DNA of 64,000 nt from Flammeovirgaceae bacterium BBD 1991-12 (GTDB lineage: Bacteria; Bacteroidota; Bacteroidia; Cytophagales; Cyclobacteriaceae): contig LYSV01000020.1 in assembly GCA_001657315.1 (NCBI GenBank), positions 1 through 64,000 of the forward strand. Reading direction: 5' to 3'. A program made the translations under genes and the position numbers. Each line of letters begins with the position of its first letter. Position 1 is the stretch's first letter. The notes under the pieces were generated by a model. The model was not told the origin of the DNA, made no database searches, and was given only the letters and a program-made list of their open reading frames with translations. Positions 47,244 through 55,375 of this stretch are shown piece by piece.

Positions 47244-49652
47244 ATGAAAAATTTAACAACTCTTCTTCTTTCGCTGTCACTTATTATGGCTGTAGATTCA
47301 GTGCACGGGCAGACCCAGACGGTCAAGGGACAGATCGTTGACGCACAGGCTGATTATCCCTTGATAGGCGCATCCGTCATACTGATGGGCTCGGATCCGG
47401 TCATAGGGGCGGTGACCGATCTCGACGGCAACTTTAAGCTTACGGATATTCCCGTAGGCCGGCAGGCCCTTGCTGTTCAATATGTCGGTTACAAAAGCGT
47501 TACGTTGCCCAATGTGCTTGTTACAGCAGGTAAAGAGGTGATCCTGAATATCCGAATGGAAGAGTCAGTGGCTAAGCTGGATGAGATTGTGATCACGGCA
47601 GAAGCTGACAAGGATCTTCCCCTGAATGAGCTGGCCAAGGTAAGTGCGCGAACGTTCAGTCTGGAAGAGGTGACGCGTTTTTCAGGGGGTAGGAATGATG
47701 TAGCCAGGCTGGCAACCACCTTCGCCGGTGTAAGTGCTCCGGACGATTCCCGCAATGACATAGTAGTGCGGGGTAACTCTCCTGTGGGCCTGCTGTGGAG
47801 AATAGAAGGTATACCCATCGCTACTACCAATCACTTCGCCACCCTCGGTACTACTGGCGGGCCGGTCAATGCGCTGAATACCAACCTTCTTCGAACTTCT
47901 GATTTTTTGACCGGAGCATTTCCTGCAGAGTATGGCAACGCCAATGCTGCAGTGTTTGATGTAAATTTCAGAAGCGGCAATGCTGACAAATACGAGTTTA
48001 CCGGTCAGCTCAGTGCCTTCAGTGGGCTGGAGTTTATGGCGGAGGGCCCCATAAGCCGGGCCAACAATTCTTCCTTTGTGGCTTCCTATCGCTACGGAAT
48101 AGCCAGCGTGGCCGCCACTGGTACCAGCGCTATACCTTATTATCAGGATTTTTCCTTTAAGATCAACCTGGGCCAGACCCGGCTGGGAAAATTTGAGCTG
48201 TTTGGCCTTGGTGGTCTGAGCAGTATTGATTTCCGTGGCGATGAAATTGACGAAGATGATCTCTTTGCCAACCCCAATCAGGACGCTTTTGTGGAAAACC
48301 AACTGGGACTGGTGGGCCTGAATCACACACTTCGGCTGAATAAAACCACCTTCCTTAAAACTTCAATAGGTGCCTCTACCAATTATAACGAATTCCTCCA
48401 GGATAATTTTGTGAATGATGCCGACGGGAACCTGGTGACCAAATTCAGGTCGATCAATGCAATTAACCGGGAGAACAGGCTTACGCTGGCCTCTACGTTG
48501 AACAAAAAGTTCAATGCACGCTGGAGCCTGAGGACCGGGTTCCTTACAGAGCGGTACATCACGGACTTTAGCACGGAAGACCGTGATAACCGGGCCGATA
48601 TCCCGGATGAAAACGGTGATAATATCCCCGATTTCTTTCTTCAGATCCGCGAGCTCAATGACAGCTATAACCTCACACAGGCCTTTGCTCAGGCAGAGCA
48701 TAAGATCACCGATGATCTGAGTGTTACCGCCGGGGTGCACGGACAGTACCATGACTATACGGAAGATTACGTGGTGGAACCCCGTGCAGCCGTCAGCTGG
48801 CAGGCAAGATCCAACCAACGCTGGAGCCTGGCGTATGGACTGCATGCTCAGGCTATCCCGTCGCCGATACTTTTTCTAGATGAGGAGGTAGCCCCGAACG
48901 AGTTTGCCCGTACCAATGAAGACCTGGAGTTTATGAAAAGCCATCATTTTGTATTGGCCTATGACCGGAATCTGGGCACAGACTGGAGGCTGAAGGCAGA
49001 GACCTATTATCAAAGCCTTTTTGATGTACCTGTGGAAAGCACTCCCGGAAGCTATTCCGTGCTCAATGAAGGTGCTGATTTCATTTTTGAGGAGAAGGGA
49101 TCATTGGTTAATGAAGGTACGGGCAGGAACTATGGCATTGAACTTACCCTTGAAAAGTTTTTCAGCAGGGGGTACTACATGCTCATGACCACCTCGCTGT
49201 ACGAATCCACCTATGAAGGAAGCGATGGTATAGAGCGAAGTACCGCTTTCAACAACAATGTGGTTTACAACATGCTTTTTGGCAGAGAGTGGAAGTTTGG
49301 CGAAGGTGGACGTAATGCATGGACGTTTGACACCCGGCTCACCACAGCGGGGGGAACACCCTATACACCAGTGGACCTTGAGGCCACACGTGCCAACGCC
49401 GGCCGGGAGATACGGCAGGATGAAATTGCGTTCAGTGAGCGTTATGGGCAGTATTTTCGCTGGGATGTGAAATTCGGTATGCGACTGAACAGCCGGAAGA
49501 GAAATATTTCCCATCAGTTCTTTATTGATCTGCAGAACGTAACCAACCGTGAAAATGAATTTGTTAGAAGATACAACGAGGTAACGGACGAGATCAATCA
49601 GGTAGACCAGATCGGGTTCTTCCCCGATGTATTGTACAGAATACAGTTTTAG
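47244..49652 (+). CDS. TonB-dependent receptor
   Basis: 802 residues from ATG 47244, which begins a signal peptide (MKNLTTLLLSLSLIMAVDSVHGQ); an upstream ATG at 47205 would add 13 residues that do not fit. CarboxypepD_reg-like domain at about 25-105 (LIGASVILMGSDPVIGAVTD...IRMEE), plug at about 110-220 with NDIVVRGNSPVGLLWRIEG, and a beta barrel ending in YRIQF with the C-terminal Phe. No STN domain, so it does not signal through FecR. No SusD or other partner next to it. It could import a metal complex, oligosaccharide or peptide. Confidence 0.92.
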   Translation: MKNLTTLLLSLSLIMAVDSVHGQTQTVKGQIVDAQADYPLIGASVILMGSDPVIGAVTDLDGNFKLTDIPVGRQALAVQYVGYKSVTLPNVLVTAGKEVILNIRMEESVAKLDEIVITAEADKDLPLNELAKVSARTFSLEEVTRFSGGRNDVARLATTFAGVSAPDDSRNDIVVRGNSPVGLLWRIEGIPIATTNHFATLGTTGGPVNALNTNLLRTSDFLTGAFPAEYGNANAAVFDVNFRSGNADKYEFTGQLSAFSGLEFMAEGPISRANNSSFVASYRYGIASVAATGTSAIPYYQDFSFKINLGQTRLGKFELFGLGGLSSIDFRGDEIDEDDLFANPNQDAFVENQLGLVGLNHTLRLNKTTFLKTSIGASTNYNEFLQDNFVNDADGNLVTKFRSINAINRENRLTLASTLNKKFNARWSLRTGFLTERYITDFSTEDRDNRADIPDENGDNIPDFFLQIRELNDSYNLTQAFAQAEHKITDDLSVTAGVHGQYHDYTEDYVVEPRAAVSWQARSNQRWSLAYGLHAQAIPSPILFLDEEVAPNEFARTNEDLEFMKSHHFVLAYDRNLGTDWRLKAETYYQSLFDVPVESTPGSYSVLNEGADFIFEEKGSLVNEGTGRNYGIELTLEKFFSRGYYMLMTTSLYESTYEGSDGIERSTAFNNNVVYNMLFGREWKFGEGGRNAWTFDTRLTTAGGTPYTPVDLEATRANAGREIRQDEIAFSERYGQYFRWDVKFGMRLNSRKRNISHQFFIDLQNVTNRENEFVRRYNEVTDEINQVDQIGFFPDVLYRIQF

Positions 49653-49719
49653 CACAGGGCATAGTACATGGAGCATAGTGTAATACAGCCCAGCGTGCTA
49701 TGTCCAAAAATAAAGGCCA
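49652..49719. repeat. Imperfect AGGCATAGTACATGGAGCATAG-type repeat
   Basis: GCATAGT-ACATGG-AGCATAGTG and CGTGCTATGTCC between the TonB receptor and the SDR gene resemble the CATGGCGC/CATAGAGC repeat at 26429-26498. It can form a short stem. Confidence 0.4.
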
Positions 49720-50448
49720 ATGAAATTAACGAAGAACAGAATACTGCTGACCGGAGGCTCCTCCGGGATAGGACTGGCCATGGCCAGGAGGCTGAAGGAA
49801 TTAGGCAATGATGTGGTGATAACCGGCAGAAACAGGACCGGACTGGAGGACGCCGCAGATCGCTATGGGTTGGATATTTACCAGTGTGACCTGTCTGTAA
49901 ATGAAGAGCTGAATGGTTTGGTGGAGGCGGTAAGGAGACAGTACGCCGATGTCAACATATTAATAAACAATGCAGGTGTGCAGTATAACTACAGCCTGAC
50001 GGAAAGTGTGCCGTTCAGTACCATTGAATATGAAGTGGAAGTGAACTTCAATGCAGTGGCCAAACTGAGTACGGCGTTTGTCCCCCTGCTTATGGGCCAT
50101 CGGGAGAGCGCTATCATCAACGTTTCCTCTGGCCTGGCGCTGAGCCCAAAGAAATCCGCACCCGTTTACTGCGCTACCAAGGCCGGGGTACATATGTTCA
50201 CCAAAGCTCTCCGCTACCAGTTGGAAGGCTCCAACATCAAGGTGTTTGAAGTGCTGCCACCCCTGGTGGATACCCCTATGACACAGGGCCATGGTAGGGA
50301 CAAGATCTCTCCTGAGCAGCTGGTAGACGAATTCATCGTAGGACTGGAAAGGGACAGATATGAAATGAACATAGGCAAGGTGAAATTGTTGAAAATGATA
50401 CACCGGATATCACCTGCCATTGCTGACAACATTTTAAAAAACAACTGA
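49720..50448 (+). CDS. Short-chain dehydrogenase/reductase
   Basis: 242 residues. NAD(P)-binding TGGSSGIGLAMARRL, NNAGVQYNY as the NNAG motif, and the active-site Ser and YxxxK in VSSGLALSPKKSAPVYCATKAG. It looks like the DltE-type oxidoreductase family. The small gene behind it starts 1 nt after its stop, and the following genes run in the same direction, so it probably belongs to a short operon with the ABA4-like gene. Substrate unknown. Confidence 0.92.
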   Translation: MKLTKNRILLTGGSSGIGLAMARRLKELGNDVVITGRNRTGLEDAADRYGLDIYQCDLSVNEELNGLVEAVRRQYADVNILINNAGVQYNYSLTESVPFSTIEYEVEVNFNAVAKLSTAFVPLLMGHRESAIINVSSGLALSPKKSAPVYCATKAGVHMFTKALRYQLEGSNIKVFEVLPPLVDTPMTQGHGRDKISPEQLVDEFIVGLERDRYEMNIGKVKLLKMIHRISPAIADNILKNN

Positions 50449-50449
50449 C

Positions 50450-50662
50450 ATGATAGAAGTATTTGCCACAGACATCGAGAACAGGCAGGACGCCCGGGTC
50501 ATTCAGGGCCTGTTCAGTATCGTATTCCCACGTCTTGATATAAATTTTGATCTGGGGGATACAGACCATGTGCTTAGAATTGAATCCCGTGGGCCTGTTG
50601 ATTCCGGCAGGATCATCAGTTATGTGAAGAACCTGGGGTATGCCATCCGGATACTGGAGTAA
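50450..50662 (+). CDS. Small alpha/beta protein, ferredoxin-like fold suspected
   Basis: 70 residues. The strand-helix pattern (MIEVFATDIENRQDARVIQGLF, LDINFDLGDTDHVLRIESRG, VDSGRIISYVKNLGYAIRIL) is like the beta-alpha-beta-beta-alpha-beta HMA fold, but the metal-binding CxxC is absent. Coupled to the SDR gene with a 1-nt gap. It may be a degenerate metal-binding domain or a small partner of the SDR; I cannot name its function. Confidence 0.7.
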   Translation: MIEVFATDIENRQDARVIQGLFSIVFPRLDINFDLGDTDHVLRIESRGPVDSGRIISYVKNLGYAIRILE

Positions 50663-50741
50663 CAGACCCGGAATGAAATGGTCCTACAGCTCACTTCATT
50701 TTAGAGAAGGCTATCTGACCTTTCCGCAAAAACCATGATCT

Positions 50742-51161
50742 ATGACGAGTACTGAGGTATTTCAGATATGTAACACCCTTGTCCTGCCTGCATGGATCAT
50801 TCTGATCATATTCCCGGCATGGAAATGGAGAAGTATGACCATAACTATTGCCTGTACGTTACTGGCCATGATATATGCGTTTTATGTACTCACTGGCCTA
50901 CCGGCGTTTGACCCTACACTTTTTGGCAGCCTGGCAGGGGTGAAACAGCTTTTTACAGAGGACGAGGTCCTGCTGGCCGGATGGGTACACTACCTTGCTT
51001 TTGATCTGCTCATCGGCAATTGGATAATTGATCAGTCGAAAAAGCATAACATCAGACATCTTTGGATCATCCCCAGCCTGTTTTTATGCTTTATGTTTGG
51101 TCCCCTGGGTTACCTGCTTTTTGTATTCATACGAACTTACAAAACGAAAAGCCTTGCATAG
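50742..51161 (+). CDS. ABA4-like membrane protein
   Basis: 139 residues with four hydrophobic helices (starting LVLPAWIILIIFPAW) and the ABA4-like motif WVHYLAFDLLIGNWIIDQS. The family is named after a plant protein of neoxanthin synthesis; its bacterial role is unknown. It is followed by a membrane protein gene that starts inside its last codons. Confidence 0.82.
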   Translation: MTSTEVFQICNTLVLPAWIILIIFPAWKWRSMTITIACTLLAMIYAFYVLTGLPAFDPTLFGSLAGVKQLFTEDEVLLAGWVHYLAFDLLIGNWIIDQSKKHNIRHLWIIPSLFLCFMFGPLGYLLFVFIRTYKTKSLA

Positions 51162-51945
51162 CTTCACACACTATTTTTTATCTTCCAACAAGGTGCTTGC
51201 GTGGGGTTCCCTGTTTTTTGGGCTGCTGTCTTTGGTGATCCTCGTGCTTATCCCCCTTGAGACGCGGCAGGTGCTGGGTATTAACCTTTGGATCAAGCCA
51301 TTGAAGTTTGCCGTGTCTATCATGATATTTCTTGTCACCAATCTGTACCTGCTTGATCCGTTACCTTACACTGAAAGCCGGTTGAATACCCTAAGCTGGA
51401 TCCTGCTCGGCACCATGCTGGTGGAGATCTTTTGTATCGTGTTCCAGGCTTCAAGGGGTCAGCTTTCACATTTTAATATCACAGACCCCATCGGTTCAGT
51501 GATGTTCCCGTTAATGGCGATGGCTATTACCGTAGCCTATCTCGTTTATGCCATTGTTCTCGTCGATTATTTCAGGCTACCTGTGGAGCTATCTGCCGAG
51601 GTGGTCTGGGCGATCAGGCTGGGGATCATTATTTTTCTTTTCGGAGCAGTTTCCGGTTTTATGATGGGCGGTAGCCTGAAACATACCGTAGGCATGCCGG
51701 ATGGCGGGCCCGGGCTGCCTTTCACAAACTGGAGTACCGTAGCCGGTGACCTCAGGATCTCCCACTTCATTAGCATACATGCGCTGCAGGCACTTCCTCT
51801 GCTGGCGTTGGCACTTCCGCGGCTGCCCGTATCCTTTCCCTTTAAAGATCTTTCGGTGATCGTTTTTTCGACAGTTATGTATTTTGTTTTTGCCCTGCTC
51901 ACACTGATCCAGGCCGTTCATGGCAAGCCATTTATCCGGCTATAG
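51154..51945 (+). CDS. Multi-pass membrane protein, function unknown
   Basis: 264 residues from TTG 51154, which overlaps the ABA4-like gene by 8 bp; an ATG in the same frame at 51028 would overlap it by more than 130 bp and its protein is not membrane-like in that part. About seven hydrophobic helices are visible (VLAWGSLFFGLLSLVILVLIP, KPLKFAVSIMIFLVTNLYLL). No known domain is recognised. Together with the ABA4-like protein it forms a coupled pair of membrane proteins. Confidence 0.7.
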   Translation: MHSFTHYFLSSNKVLAWGSLFFGLLSLVILVLIPLETRQVLGINLWIKPLKFAVSIMIFLVTNLYLLDPLPYTESRLNTLSWILLGTMLVEIFCIVFQASRGQLSHFNITDPIGSVMFPLMAMAITVAYLVYAIVLVDYFRLPVELSAEVVWAIRLGIIIFLFGAVSGFMMGGSLKHTVGMPDGGPGLPFTNWSTVAGDLRISHFISIHALQALPLLALALPRLPVSFPFKDLSVIVFSTVMYFVFALLTLIQAVHGKPFIRL

Positions 51946-52065
51946 CGCCGTTCACCGGTATTTGAACGGAAATTTTTCCAGCACCTGTAATAAAATCGTG
52001 AAGAGGGGCACTAACCTGTTGTATTCACACCGCGGTTAACTATCCAACCATAAAATATATTTAAC

Positions 52066-52974
52066 ATGAAAAGGAAAACGTTGAAAAGGCACATGAAGAA
52101 AACGATCACTATAGTTACGTTGTTTGTAAGCGGATTTTTGGCAGGAACCTTGCTGTCAGGCCAGGCAAAGGCACAGGAGGGGCCCTCCTCGCTACTTTGG
52201 AAAATTGAAGGCAAGGGGCTGAAAAAGCCTTCCTACCTCTATGGCACGATCCATCTCATTTGTCCGGATGATTTTTTTGTCAGTGATGCTACCACCAAAG
52301 CGCTCGATAATGTAGAACAGGTAGTGCTGGAGCTGGACATGGACGATCCGCAAATGGCCATGAAAATGCAACAGCTCTCGCTGAATGAAGGGATGAAAAA
52401 CATAAGCGCTGAGATGAGCGAGGAAGACGCGCAGGTGATCAATGATTTTCTGAAAGCGAATTATGGTGTAGATCTTACCCAGCTAGGGGTGGTGAAACCT
52501 TTTGCATTGCTGTCCATGGTGCTGTTAAAAAGTATTAACTGTGATCAGCCGGCATCGTACGAAACTACCCTTGTACAGGAGGCCTCCAAAAGAGAACTGG
52601 AAGTACTTGGTTTGGAGACTGTGGAGTTCCAGATGGGCCTTTTTGACGATATTCCAAGAGAAGAGCAGATCAGTTGGCTGGTAGAAACAATAAGTGAAAG
52701 GGAAGAAACGCTGGATGAATTTAACCGTATGGTGAAGGCCTATAAAAGCCAGGACCTGAAGGCGCTTTTCGATGTGATCCTTCAAAACGATCAGTTTGCT
52801 GACTACGCAGACCCTTTGTTGTATCAAAGAAATGAGAATTGGATCAGCAAGATCGGGGAGTTGGTCAAAGACAAGCCTACATTCATAGGAGTAGGCGCCG
52901 GACATCTGGCATCGGATAAGGGAGTAGTTGCTCTGTTAAGAAAAGAAGGCTACAAGGTAAGTCCGGTGTTGTAG
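52066..52974 (+). CDS. TraB/GumN-family protein
   Basis: 302 residues from ATG 52066; ATG 52093 (MKKTITIVTLFVSGFLAGTLLSGQAKAQ) gives a cleaner signal peptide. The mature part matches TraB/GumN: SLLWKIEGKGLKKPSYLYGTIHL at the start (GTIH is a conserved motif) and FIGVGAGHLASDKGVVALL at the end (GAGHL). The fold is related to the Tiki/EreA metallo-hydrolase superfamily, so a periplasmic hydrolase is possible; activity is unproven. Confidence 0.88.
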   Translation: MKRKTLKRHMKKTITIVTLFVSGFLAGTLLSGQAKAQEGPSSLLWKIEGKGLKKPSYLYGTIHLICPDDFFVSDATTKALDNVEQVVLELDMDDPQMAMKMQQLSLNEGMKNISAEMSEEDAQVINDFLKANYGVDLTQLGVVKPFALLSMVLLKSINCDQPASYETTLVQEASKRELEVLGLETVEFQMGLFDDIPREEQISWLVETISEREETLDEFNRMVKAYKSQDLKALFDVILQNDQFADYADPLLYQRNENWISKIGELVKDKPTFIGVGAGHLASDKGVVALLRKEGYKVSPVL

Positions 52975-53031
52975 CCTTCGGGTATCCGATCGATCAGGTT
53001 ATTGAATCGGGTAAATATGATACCATGAACA

Positions 53032-53072
53032 GGTATAGGTGGTGTGGACATACCATCTGTTCCACCTATACC
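53032..53072. terminator. Hairpin between convergent genes
   Basis: Perfect 11-bp stem GGTATAGGTGG (53032-53042) / CCACCTATACC (53062-53072) with a 19-nt loop. It lies between the TraB gene and the gene ending at 53081. The T-run is missing on both sides. Confidence 0.5.
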
Positions 53073-53080
53073 AGTAATGT

Positions 53081-53560
53081 TTACGGTTTGGACCAGCAAA
53101 CGACTTGCTTAAGGGTCTTTTCCAGATCCTTTCCAAAATTCATGAAGTCCTCAGGTATCCGTTCATCCATTTTATTTCCAGCCAGTAGAAATTGAATTGG
53201 CTTTTTCCCTTTCTTCGTGACTTCTGAAGTAATGCTTTTTTTGAACTTCAGCGTGAATTCATCAGGTTCGCTTTTTGTATTATGATACACAATAATGTTT
53301 TCACCTAATTTTGCCCTGGTCAGATCAACCTCATAGGCCTTCAGTACCTTGCCATTTTTATTTTTTGTTGATATAGCCAGTACGCCCCCATCTTTAAAAG
53401 CCAGCACATAGGTGACCCCCATTATTCCTCCTCCTGTTTCAAGAAGTTTTTTAAGGTCTTCTTTGCTGCTCTCCGCACTGCCTTTACACTGCGCAACTGC
53501 TGCACTATGAGAGAAGAAAACACATAGAGTAACTACTGCAATTTTCACGATTTTTTTCAT
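53081..53560 (-). CDS. Exported protein, function unknown
   Basis: 159 residues from ATG 53560 (17 more are possible from 53611). Signal peptide MKKIVKIAVVTLCVFFSHSAAVAQ, then a mature part of about 135 residues with KGSAESSKEDLKKLLETGGG and beta strands (GVTYVLAFKDGGVLAISTKNKNGKVL). Two cysteines, one near each end, could form a disulfide. No family is recognised. Confidence 0.7.
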   Translation of the reverse strand: MKKIVKIAVVTLCVFFSHSAAVAQCKGSAESSKEDLKKLLETGGGIMGVTYVLAFKDGGVLAISTKNKNGKVLKAYEVDLTRAKLGENIIVYHNTKSEPDEFTLKFKKSITSEVTKKGKKPIQFLLAGNKMDERIPEDFMNFGKDLEKTLKQVVCWSKP

Positions 53561-53738
53561 ACTAAAGTAAGTTTCGTTTCTGAGCAGTAAATCTAAGCGC
53601 AATACAACCACATAATGAGCTCATCCATGTCTACCGTTTATCTACAGCAGGTGAAGGTAGCATTATCATATATCACTCAAGAACTAAAGTTTAGCATACT
53701 AACTTCAGAAGTTGGTAAAACTTGATCGGAGACAGAGG

Positions 53739-53846
53739 CTGGAAGTTGGAAGCCGCTTCCAGCTTCCGACTTCCAACTTCTAACTTCCGACTTCCGACTT
53801 CCAACTTCTAACTTCCGACTTCTAACTTCTAACTTCCGACTTCCAG
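53739..53846. repeat. Short-period CTTCCGACTTCCAACTTCTAA repeat
   Basis: A run of about a dozen 7-8 nt units of the form CTTC(C/T)(G/A)A or AACTTC(C/T), with the reverse form TGGAAGTTGGAAGCCGCTTCCAGC at its left end. It lies next to the 3' end of the prenyltransferase-repeat gene. Such repeats recur between genes in Bacteroidota genomes. Confidence 0.8.
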
Positions 53847-53851
53847 ACCAA

Positions 53852-55168
53852 CTAGTCATTCCCCAGGGCTGTGAGCCGCTGAATATCATTATTTACCGAT
53901 AGCGTGAGTAGCGTTGTAGCAGTGCAAAACACGGGGCTGGTGATACAGTGGTGTCCGTTCCAGCTGCCATTTTCATTTTGAATGCTCATTAGCCGGTTGG
54001 AAGTGTTCCTGTACCATTGCTCCCATGATTCGTCATTGTTCACGATCAATGATTCACCCGTTTGGAGATAGCTAAGGAATTCCTCACCTCCATTGTTGCC
54101 GAAGCCCGTCATTACGGCATTGTCCTGCGCCTTGTTTTTGGACGATTCGTACACCTCAAAGGAAGTGGAATATCGCATGGCATCCTCACGAGTGTATCCC
54201 AGCTTCATAAGATTCTCCACCGAAACCTCTGCTTCTTCTTTTAGTTGCCCCTCTTTTTTGGCCTCTTCCATCTCTTCACGCACTTTTCGGGCCGCCTTGG
54301 CGCTTGAACGCACAGAACCGGATACCGAGTACAATACAATGCCTGCACCCTTATCTGTTTTCACATCGCCCGTAGCAGGGTTGTAGTTGTTTTTTTGATA
54401 GTCACGGGCTCTTTCCAGAGCAATCTCATCGATATCCGCCCCGTTGTGTTCGGCCGCTTCCAGCGCTGAGGTGGCCAGAGAAGATTGCAATACACCTGCC
54501 CAGCCGGATCCCCTGGTACTGCCGTCACTGTCCTGGGCTTGCTGGATCTTATCCACACATATGTTGAGACAGTTTTTTACACGTTCCTTTAGTTCAGCAT
54601 CTTCATTAAGGTGATCCATAATGTTGGAAAAGAACTGTGCAGTGAGTACGGCGTCGATATGATCCCCAAGTTTGGTCTGGATCTGGGTGCCGGAGAGGTT
54701 CGTGATCTTCAACTGGTCCGTGGGTGTCGATTCCACGGCCTGAATGAGATACAACAGGGCTTTCTTCAGCTCACCGGCGTATTCGCCGGATCTCAGTGTG
54801 CTGCCTGTACGGAGTAGTGCCATAGCTACCATGGAAGTAGTGGCCGGATCAGCCGGTACGGCATGAGGGTCCATAACATCCTGCCGGTGATGGCTTCCGG
54901 CTCCCCAACCACCGTCGGGATGCTGGGCCTGCACGATCCAGCTCAGCCCACGGTCAATGGATAGCTGCACATTCTCCGGGGTGGGATACTCCCCTTGCAG
55001 GGAGGCCTCCTCCCCAAAGATAGTCCTGAAAACACATCCCTGAGGTGTGGTGCAAAGGGTGATATCTTCCGGTAGCATAATGGTCGTTTCCCTTTCCGAT
55101 GGAGGAAGGGCAAAAAGGAGCAGGCCTCCTGCCAGAAGCGCCAGCCCCGATGTCTTAAGTGTTGCCAT
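53852..55168 (-). CDS. Prenyltransferase/squalene-oxidase-repeat protein, membrane-anchored
   Basis: 438 residues. An N-terminal hydrophobic segment (GLALLAGGLLLFAL) is a signal anchor or signal peptide. The rest is an alpha-helical barrel with repeats of the terpene-cyclase/prenyltransferase type: LSWIVQAQHPDGGWG, QQAQDSDGSTRGSGWAG, MSIQNENGSWNGHHCITSPVFCTATTLL. These are the QxxDGxW-like QW motifs. No DxDD or zinc-ligand motif is seen, so it is not a normal cyclase or farnesyltransferase. Exported proteins of this fold may bind isoprenoids or act as scaffolds; the function is unknown. Confidence 0.8.
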   Translation of the reverse strand: MATLKTSGLALLAGGLLLFALPPSERETTIMLPEDITLCTTPQGCVFRTIFGEEASLQGEYPTPENVQLSIDRGLSWIVQAQHPDGGWGAGSHHRQDVMDPHAVPADPATTSMVAMALLRTGSTLRSGEYAGELKKALLYLIQAVESTPTDQLKITNLSGTQIQTKLGDHIDAVLTAQFFSNIMDHLNEDAELKERVKNCLNICVDKIQQAQDSDGSTRGSGWAGVLQSSLATSALEAAEHNGADIDEIALERARDYQKNNYNPATGDVKTDKGAGIVLYSVSGSVRSSAKAARKVREEMEEAKKEGQLKEEAEVSVENLMKLGYTREDAMRYSTSFEVYESSKNKAQDNAVMTGFGNNGGEEFLSYLQTGESLIVNNDESWEQWYRNTSNRLMSIQNENGSWNGHHCITSPVFCTATTLLTLSVNNDIQRLTALGND

Positions 55169-55325
55169 GATTATTTGAATTTTTGGTTAAACTGCTGATA
55201 GGATGATATCATAATTCAAATTCCATAAATCGCCACAGGTTTTTTTTAAGTGTATTATTAAACCCTGTTCATTCGCTGTCACATATTCGGGCAAAGTGTT
55301 GGAAAAGGAATAGATGATGGGGCTG

Positions 55326-55356
55326 TTGCTAATCCTTTTAAAAAAATGAATCTTTG
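55326..55356 (+). promoter_or_regulatory. Promoter of mutS
   Basis: TTG at 55326-55328 (-33) and AATCTTTG at 55349-55356 (-7, one mismatch to TAnnTTTG), with 20 nt between. It overlaps the upstream in-frame ATG at 55346, so transcription should start after it and the true mutS start is ATG 55376. Confidence 0.5.
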
Positions 55357-55375
55357 TGGGTTCCCACGACCTCAC

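Noticed and set aside
47682-48326. 214-residue open frame on the minus strand
   Set aside because: It is antisense to the TonB receptor at 47244-49652 and has no domain.
53739-53846. CRISPR-like array
   Set aside because: The units are 7-8 nt and continuous, with no spacers of constant length and no cas gene nearby.
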